From positions 24,304,001 through 24,368,000 of the forward strand of contig OX637296.1 of assembly GCA_951799445.1 (NCBI GenBank): a stretch of 64,000 bases of DNA, written 5' to 3'. Of the stretch, positions 57,101 through 64,000 are shown in pieces (within the stretch, counting starts at the first letter, position 1; each line of letters opens with the position of its first letter). The translations under genes and the position numbers were made by a program. This DNA comes from Pseudisothecium myosuroides. Its lineage: Eukaryota; Streptophyta; Bryopsida; Hypnales; Lembophyllaceae. The notes beneath the pieces were generated by a model, which ran no database searches, was not told the DNA's origin, and was given only the letters and a program-made list of their open reading frames with translations.

Positions 57101-58045
57101 AATGGCCCACTAGATAAACTCTGCGCACAACAGCAATCACACTTACGTTTAAGCATGAAAAAAAGATATTCCAACATGCGCAGCAACCTAAACAGAAATT
57201 TCTATCAAAACCGGTCACTTCTACGACAAGTGAACTAGAAGGACTTACCTCCTTAAGATCCACTGTAATATGACCAGACAAGCCAGCACTCCAGTTCTGT
57301 GCAGGAAATAATGAAAATATGAGCATTCAAATGAGCTTCTAGCAGGGGTCGCCATTAAGAAGCAGAAAAATTGGATAGCTCATCATACGAAGAATTTGGT
57401 TTACTTCGTAAATGTACCTGGTCTGAAGCAGGTCCGGCACAATCATCACCACCCCATGCACAGGCCAGAAATAAAACAAATTATCATTTTATTACTGAAA
57501 CCAGGACTGCGATCTCTTTACAACATTTTAATCAAGATGATAAACAGAAAACAAAAATTCCGACAATTTCCGGTGGTCGCAATCGTGAAATGCTTATCTA
57601 CTTCATTGCGTCTCTCGTTTATTGAGCACTAAGTGACTCCAAGCTCCAAGAACGCGAAATGGATACAACATCATATCACTTATCAATATTACGCAATACA
57701 TGGTCGCTGATAAAATCTCTCAAGGACAGGATACAGCTCGAACATACCTATATATACGTGAAGCTTGTCTGGTGTACCAAACGCAATCTGGCACGAGAGT
57801 TGATGATTGATAATACTTTCGTTGCCAATTACTTCAAATTCTCCAATATTCTGCTGCTCAGTTCCGTGTAAGAGAGTAATCTTCAGACAGTAACTGTGAG
57901 GATTATTTGAACTGCTCACTACAGATTCCGGTGATTCCCTACGGATCGGAAGACGTATTCCGGTGACTCTTAGGAACTTGATACAAAAGTCGTATAGATG
58001 ATCTTTATGTGGCGAAGATCTTTGTGAACCTATTCTCGTTGCCAT
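54194..58045 (-). CDS. Unrecognised 504-residue protein, 10 coding exons
   Basis: Exons (minus strand): 58045-57758, 57296-57249, 56966-56877, 56640-56549, 56298-56196, 55902-55861, 55720-55624, 55432-55221, 54983-54896, 54648-54194. They total 1515 nt in one consistent frame with GT-AG introns. An in-frame TGA lies 12 bases before the ATG. The exon 1 donor is the least certain: CAC/GTATAT keeps the frame, while the stronger AG/GTATGT ten bases on would break it. Residues 17-150 alternate short hydrophobic stretches as in a beta-rich domain (EYPLFSSGSSHVQRTAKLE). Residues 208-246 look like a coiled coil (EKIDRQIEMLKEMEGDL). Residues 266-279 (VLAAVFFAAGMAFQ) and 435-451 (VLSVVGSVLSAFTIAGL) are hydrophobic and could be membrane segments. 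Residues 361-369 are acidic and the C-terminal third is Ser-rich. I do not know the family. Confidence 0.75.
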
Positions 58046-58100
58046 TCTCACAGGTCATTGTCCTACTTGAGTGTCAGTGTGAAAAAGCCCCAAGTCGAGA
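58046..58100 (-). other. 5' UTR part of coding exon 1
   Basis: An acceptor ATTATTGCAG ends at 58101 on the minus strand. The stretch down to the ATG at 58045 contains the in-frame stop. It is inferred to be joined to the upstream leader exon. Confidence 0.5.
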
Positions 58101-60262
58101 CTGCAATAATCAGATTTAGTCACATTGACTCCAAATCGCAACCTTATCCGAACTAGAAATTGACTTCAAGTGCCTGCCATTTCAGAGAAAAGCGATCGAA
58201 AAATGAGAAACATACAGAGCAAAGCAGATGAGGGGCATAGCGAGAAATAGGTCAGTCATTTCCTAAAGGAAAAAGAAATTCAGACAAGCCTTTGCTGGAC
58301 GTGGAAACTATAACTGACTAAATTGCAAAGATTCCGTCATATCTCTTACTAGAGGTTTCTCAAGTGCTTTCTGTCTAAAGTCTTCAAACTTCCCACGCAC
58401 AATTGCCCCAATTTTCTAAATTAGATCAACACACTTGCCCCTCACCTTGAAGGTAGGTTCACAAGATAACCATCTGGATCTATCGTCACCTTAGCAATTC
58501 TGCACGATTTCAGCGAATTTTCCATACACCGCCATATTTCCATGTTTGGCGATCGGAATCGAAAACAATACTTGCAGAGGGAAGTAACCAATGTAGAACT
58601 ATCTAAACATCAAACGTGGGACTTCTATAAATTCGTCAGCCTTGTCTGGTGTAATCACCTGCAACCTATTTAACACACTGCTCTGGTATGCAAGCATCAC
58701 CAAGCATCGTCTTAAAGCAAATCGTCAACAGGAGTGTGCACTGAGCGAAAACCGTGGTACACTAGGAGCTACGGTAGCGACGTCAGTGTCTAATGTAGAA
58801 TGCAGCGTACAGTAATCCAAACAGATTAGGGTTTTTCTGGATACACATATCACAGCAATCCAAATTCCTAACACAAGAACTTCTCTGCCAAGGCAAACAG
58901 AAACAACCGAGGTTTCCAGCTTCCAAATAACTCATCGAATTGCTAAGAATCGACCGCATGAGTTTTCTTCGGCAAGAGAATAGCTCCAGAAACAGAGCAT
59001 CCCTTCGCCCACACGTTAAACGGCACAGATCGTCGCGAATTTGTTGCTCTGGACAGGAGAAAGTGCGGACCCAAACTCACTGCACGATTTCCGTTTCTAC
59101 AACTCTCTACATTGCTACAGTGGTACGGCTCTGGTGATCGACAAGAATCAAATCCGAGAGGTCGTATAAGTGACACCTTTTTAACATAAATATTACAGAT
59201 GAGCTTCTCATGTGGGCAAGATTCGATTGAATGGCACGACTCAAACTCAGTAATCCTGAACGCACATAAGTAATCCTGTGGCCACAAGTTCTTCGTGTCA
59301 GTCTTCCGATTCACAGTCTCAGACGAATGAATCCAGAACGCACCCCTGATTGATATTTGGGCGATGATTCATGTAAATTGTCATCTTCGCACTCTATCGT
59401 CAATTAGAATTCCTATCGATATGTAGATAAAAAGCCGCCCAAGAAAATCCCTCAAAAATCTCCGTTACCTTAAGAGTGTCAAGTACACATATCCACCCCG
59501 ACATCCACATCACGACCGTCATAGCGGCAAAGCACAACCGGTACTGAGTACGACAGGAAACAATCCTTCTGAATTCTTTTTGTCTCCACCTAAAACATCA
59601 GGTTCACAACTAGGCTACTTGGCAACATGTCACAACGTCTACATCGCTGAATTTTGTGCAGTAAATGAAAAAAGAAGTTACACATCATCCTGAATAGAAG
59701 CCTAACCACTAAAATCCCGGCACTAACATGAAAGAACTTGAGTCTTACACACCAGAATCATGAAAATGGCCATTATATTCCTAAATAGTAACACGCGTCC
59801 TGAGGGTCGCATACTTCAAACACAATCCCTAACCTCAGAAACCACCTCCACAGCATAATACAAATACCGCCCGCGAGTCAGACCTAACAACGCATTAGTT
59901 CAACAACGCGTCAACGTGAACCTTGCCTTGCCACAATTACTAGTTACAAACTCGGTAGAGCCCATTTTCCACTCGTGAACTCCCTAACGATCATCACAAA
60001 TTCACAAACTCAAACCTAACGACGAATTGATTCAAGAATTGACACTTTCCTCACCTCAATTAGAAGTTACAATCTCACTGAAATCCTCTCGTGAAATCCT
60101 TAACAATCTTCACAAGAAATTTAAGATTTCAGGGAAATTCACAAAGACAACGTCCGCGACAGATACCGCAAGAATCGCATCAGCAAAAATTCCATAAAGA
60201 ATATTACGCACTCGAACGAAAAGCAAAGAACACCCTTCCTCACCAGCCGAATCTACTGACCT

Positions 60263-60590
60263 GTTGCAGTCGTTCCTGATCAGAATAGGGAGTCAAAACG
60301 CTCGCTGAAAGAAGCTCTTCCGGCGCAGCGGCAACACGGGAGCGCAATTCGCCCGGTCCTCGCTGAAAAGAAATCGCAATTCACGCAAGAACAGCGCTGA
60401 AAGTTGTGCCGAAGCTGGCTGGCTGGCGGGGTCCAAGCTCGTCGGCGTCGTCGCGTGAAAAGGAAAGAGGCAACTAGGCGGGCAGGTAATACGAAGGTTC
60501 CAAAGGCAATGGGAGGCTGAGGGCCGTGAGATTGCGCGCGGCGAATGACGTGGCGTGAGTAGGACGGCGGGGATGGGTAAGCATACATAT
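60263..60590 (-). promoter_or_regulatory. GC-rich promoter and 5' UTR exon
   Basis: This is the most GC- and CpG-rich stretch of the window. On the minus strand it ends in a strong donor (CTGCAACAG/GTCAGT, intron starting 60262). With the acceptor at 58101 it would give a 2.16-kb 5' UTR intron, common in plant genes. The transcription start is not fixed. Open frames inside (such as 60588-60280) reflect GC richness. A bidirectional promoter is possible, but I see no gene on the other side. Confidence 0.5.
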
Positions 60591-60790
60591 TATGGTGCTA
60601 GTTGTAGGCTACGGTTGTAGGCTATGACCGAGCTTGGTAGTTGACGACCTTCAGATGGGATATCGATTGGGCGGCCAGGATGTTCGCCATTCGGGTATAG
60701 GGTGTTGCCTGAACTTTGGCCCAGTCGTCATTGTGCTGCGACTGCTGCGACTGCTGCGGTCCCTATCTGCACAGGAAATAGTAACTTACC

Positions 60791-61110
60791 GTCAGTTTCG
60801 GAAATAAGTAGGATCGTGTCAAAAAAATTCAACTGAGAATCTGAAAAAATTTCATTGTTGCTAATTCTGAATATCCAAAAATTATTCTTGAGAAAATTTA
60901 GAAAAAGGAATACATTTATGCATGAATAGAAAAGATCAATAAAAAATGTAGGTCAATTTCGGAAATAAGTGGGGAAAATTTGGATTGTGTTTAAAATTTT
61001 AGAAATTGTGCAATTGAAAATCTAAAAAATCTTCATTGTTTTGAATATCCAAAAATTATTCTTGAGAAAATTTAGAAAAAGGAATACATTTATGCATGAA
61101 TAGAAAAAGT
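60791..61110. repeat. Direct duplication, about 160 bp x 2
   Basis: Units start near 60791 and 60951. Both contain TTTCGGAAATAAGT and end with the block GAGAAAATTTAGAAAAAGGA followed by ATACATTTATGCATGAATAG. Confidence 0.75.
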
Positions 61111-61239
61111 CTATCCAAAATTAGAAGTGTCTCAAAATTTAAAAAAGCAAAGTGCCGGAAGTCAAGAAATCCAAATCAAGCTACCGAATTGTCAAACTAC
61201 AAAAAGTAAACTATTTCAACTGTAAGGTGCCAAAACTGA

Positions 61240-61335
61240 CCTACGCGTACGGTATGTAAAATAGGAACATCCAAAACTGTCACTATTTCTACTATTGTGG
61301 TCAATTTTCTATTACTCCCTCTGTTTCAAAATACT
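61240..61335. repeat. Stowaway-adjacent duplicate with one MITE end
   Basis: About 80 bases with CATCCAAAACTGTCACTATT recur at 61755-61845. Both copies lead into a Stowaway left end (CTCCCTCTGTTTCAAAATA at about 61316 here). This copy has no right end, so it is a truncated or solo terminus. Confidence 0.6.
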
Positions 61336-61822
61336 ATTTCAGCTGCAAGGTGCCAAAACTTATCTAAGGGAGGCAACCCATTCCTGATCACCCCCCCCAT
61401 TGTGGCTACGTGTACTGTTCTCTTTCCGTGAACAGTGATTCATTGTGGCACGGTTCACAACGCAGTTGTGGCTCATAATGATTGGCCACAAGACTCTCAA
61501 TATTGTAATCACCCCTTGTCAATTTTATTTTCAATTCATGGTCGGAAATAGCAAGCCCCATGTCACCGGTATGGGAAAAACAGAATCTTCCGCTGAAAAA
61601 TTCATAGTAATTATATTTTGAGAAAAAAAAATCTGGAAAATTATGGAAACCTTCCGAATTCTATTTTTGCACACAAAAAAAAATTCCAGCGAAGAAACCC
61701 ACCCTGCAAATATGTGTAATTCCTTATTTGATCAGAAATGGGTTGCCCCCCCTACACGTAGAGTATGTAAAGTAGAGACATCCAAAACTGTCACTATTTC
61801 TACTATTGTGGGCAGTTTCTGT

Positions 61823-61907
61823 TACTCCCTCCGTCTCAAAATACCACTGATGTTTCCTTTCTAATTTACAAATGAAACACCGGTCTTACTTTGAGACAGA
61901 GGGAGTA
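61823..61907. mobile_element. Stowaway MITE, 81 bp, TSD TA
   Basis: CTCCCTCCGTCTCAAAATA at 61825 is matched in reverse complement by CTCCCTCTGTCTCAAAGTA ending at 61905, and TA flanks both ends. This is the known Stowaway terminus (Tc1/mariner-derived MITEs). At 81 bp it is almost only its two ends. Confidence 0.88.
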
Positions 61908-64000
61908 TTAGACTTAGTGAAATTTTTGATACTCTCTCATTGACAAGTGATAGATTTCAATCTAGCAAAGAATGCATCATTCGGAATTTTGCATACCTAA
62001 ATAAGGGTAAAAAAAATTGGTAGATGTTCTATACAAAATAGTGAAATTAGGTTGCCCCATACTAATTTCTTGACATTTGACACTATGTAAATATTTACTA
62101 TTATTGTACAAAAATGCACTACTTAATTATTGGTCTCGTTGTAGTTGGAACTCATGAACTTCTATGTGTACATATGGAAATATCTATAAAAGTATTTGTT
62201 GATTTTGATGGCTTATAGAATAACTTTCTTTAGATAGGGCAACCAAATTTTTAAGGCAACGTAATTTCACTATTTTGTGTCGAACCCTCTCTACAAGAAT
62301 AAGTACATATTGATTTTGGATATGTACAAAACATGATCGAACATCTTATAAAGTGGCATGGTGTGATTTTGGAGAGCCTACTATATATAGCAAGGGCGAG
62401 GCCAACTCCAAAAATTGCACTTTTAAAAAATGCCGAGGAATTCATTATTTGAATTTTGAATAAAGTATATGATTAAATTTGGAATTTTGAAGACAAAAAA
62501 GAGTTACTTACAAGAGGGGTTAACGTGAATGACAGTACCATTTGTTCAAGATCCTACATCCAAGTCCGTATGACTTACATAGGTCATTAAAAACATTGCA
62601 ATTTTTGTATCTTGCACGTATGATTGAAGTGCTTTTTTTATTGTGTATAGGGATTATAGAATTTAATTTTTGTACAATGTAACCAATTGGATAAAAATTA
62701 ATCTCCTCTTTAATTGAAAATAATGAATGTTTTTTTTAATTGTTTAACTTTTTTTTAAATCTGAATAATGGGAAATATTCAATTTTTATTGATTTTCTAG
62801 CATTGCATTTTTATTTTTTATTTTTTAATCAAAATTTCAAAGTACTATCAAATGCAGTAAAATCAACAAGTGTGTCTTGTAATCATACTAATATTCTAAA
62901 GTCATTTAAACGTAACAATTAAGTTCTATTAAAAAATCAATTTAAATTCCAATATTTTTCTACAACAAATAATTGTATAACTTGTAATGGGCATTAGTGA
63001 GGTTTTGATAATTACCTCAACAACAAAAAATGGTATCAATATGAAAAAAAATTATATATTCCCACCAAAGAGGTGATATGAGTTGGGGCTATAAAATATG
63101 TGTACTAAATTGTTATGGATAATGATATCAACTATTGATTAATCCTTAAAGGACCTTGCAAGCCCAAAGAACATTTTGAAAATTCAAACCTCAATTTTCC
63201 CATAGTTCTTCATCTAAAATGTTTTAAGGCTTACCTAAAAAAATAGAGCTTTAATAACCTATTCCATTCAATTCCATTCCTTCAAAATTGTTAAAACTGT
63301 AGACTTTGTGACACTTTGAAGGTAGCATCTTGAAAGCTTAAAATACACTACTAACTTCTTAACTTTTCTATCAATTTTCTCTTGGTGTAAGTTCAAAGAG
63401 AACAACAATTACACCATGATGCTTATCACTTATGATCTCCATCTTCATTCAAAATTTTATACTATTTAAAATATTTTTGTAATTACTATGATTTTTATAG
63501 AAAAACAATGCTAAAAATCATATAAAATTTATTTTAATGTTTTTAATTATGAAAAAATGAGTGTAAATTTTAATATAGATTGTATCACATGAGAAAAATA
63601 TCAAATTTTATAAATGTATATTTTAACATTGAAAACTAATGAAGTTTGACCAAGCATAGATATGAAATGTTTTGTATAGGATAAAAGAAAAAAATTCAAA
63701 GCATCGACGTTAATTCTCAAGGACAATCAGAGTTAAAATTGTCATTTCTCTTGTACCACAAAATGAAAAAAAGAAAATGACTTGGCAATAGCAATATAGC
63801 ACAAAACTTGTCAATGAAAGCTAAAGGAATCTAAGGAATTAGACTATTTCTTTGAGAAAAGAAATAAAATGGTCTTAGTCAAATAAGATGCATATAAAAT
63901 TGGCTTCAAATCTAACTTCGTCCATTGCATCATCACTACAAAGTAATCTAAAAATTAAACTCTTTTTGTCATACCAAAAAATAAACAAAATTCTAATTTG
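61908..64000. other. AT-rich gene-free stretch to window end
   Basis: No gene is supported. TTAATCCTTAAAGGACCTTG at 63139 fits the left end of a TTAA-family element whose other end may lie beyond the window. TTAATTCTCAAGGACAATC near 63711 is a weaker candidate. Confidence 0.45.

Noticed and set aside
58943..59314. 123-codon minus-strand ORF
   Set aside because: Lies in the presumed 5' UTR intron, shows no domain and no splice or promoter support.
60280..60588. 102-codon minus-strand ORF
   Set aside because: Arg/Pro-rich product of the GC-rich promoter and leader region; no conserved feature.
62505..62523. TTAA element right end (CAAGAGGGGTTAA)
   Set aside because: Only a short likeness; no left end and no internal homology.

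Overview
This window looks like nuclear DNA from a plant. It has spliced genes with GT-AG introns, two secreted germin-like proteins, a Ty1/copia retrotransposon, LINE tails, CACTA-type transposons, MITEs and a Stowaway element. Most of it is AT-rich, transposon-derived and gene-poor. I cannot name the species; the divergent germin-like proteins and the transposon mix would suit a bryophyte or another non-flowering lineage, but that is inference.

Three intact genes can be supported. Two are near-identical germin-like protein genes with three exons and 225 codons each: GLP1 on the minus strand at 1748-3061 and GLP2 on the plus strand at 25285-26603. They lie in the arms of an inverted duplication (about 230-4415 and 23494-27200). 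Both carry Gln where the germin metal-ligand Glu should be. The third is a 10-coding-exon minus-strand gene (54194-58045, probable 5' UTR exon near 60263-60590) for a 504-residue protein that I do not recognise.

The rest is layered mobile DNA. 0-9 kb: GLP1 arm with LINE fragments, several only 34-55 bp long but flanked by clear target-site duplications. 12-23 kb: TTAA-flanked elements, foldback elements and CACTA-like elements. 27-34 kb: a decayed transposase-like gene on the minus strand, split by a 3.9-kb CACTA element (28681-32564, TSD GAT). 36-53.5 kb: a transposon nest made of a decayed copia element (36385-41820), CACTA copy 1 (41898-43622), CACTA copy 2 (43767-52187, TSD TCT) and further TTAA elements. 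60.6-64 kb: AT-rich sequence with a short duplication and an 81-bp Stowaway MITE.

The most interesting signal is a family of non-autonomous elements of about 0.57-0.92 kb with ends like CCCCTAAAG, bounded by TTAA on both sides. One copy (44594-45514) sits inside CACTA copy 2, and the related CACTA copy 1 keeps the empty site with a single TTAA. This is direct evidence for piggyBac-type TTAA insertion in a plant-like genome.
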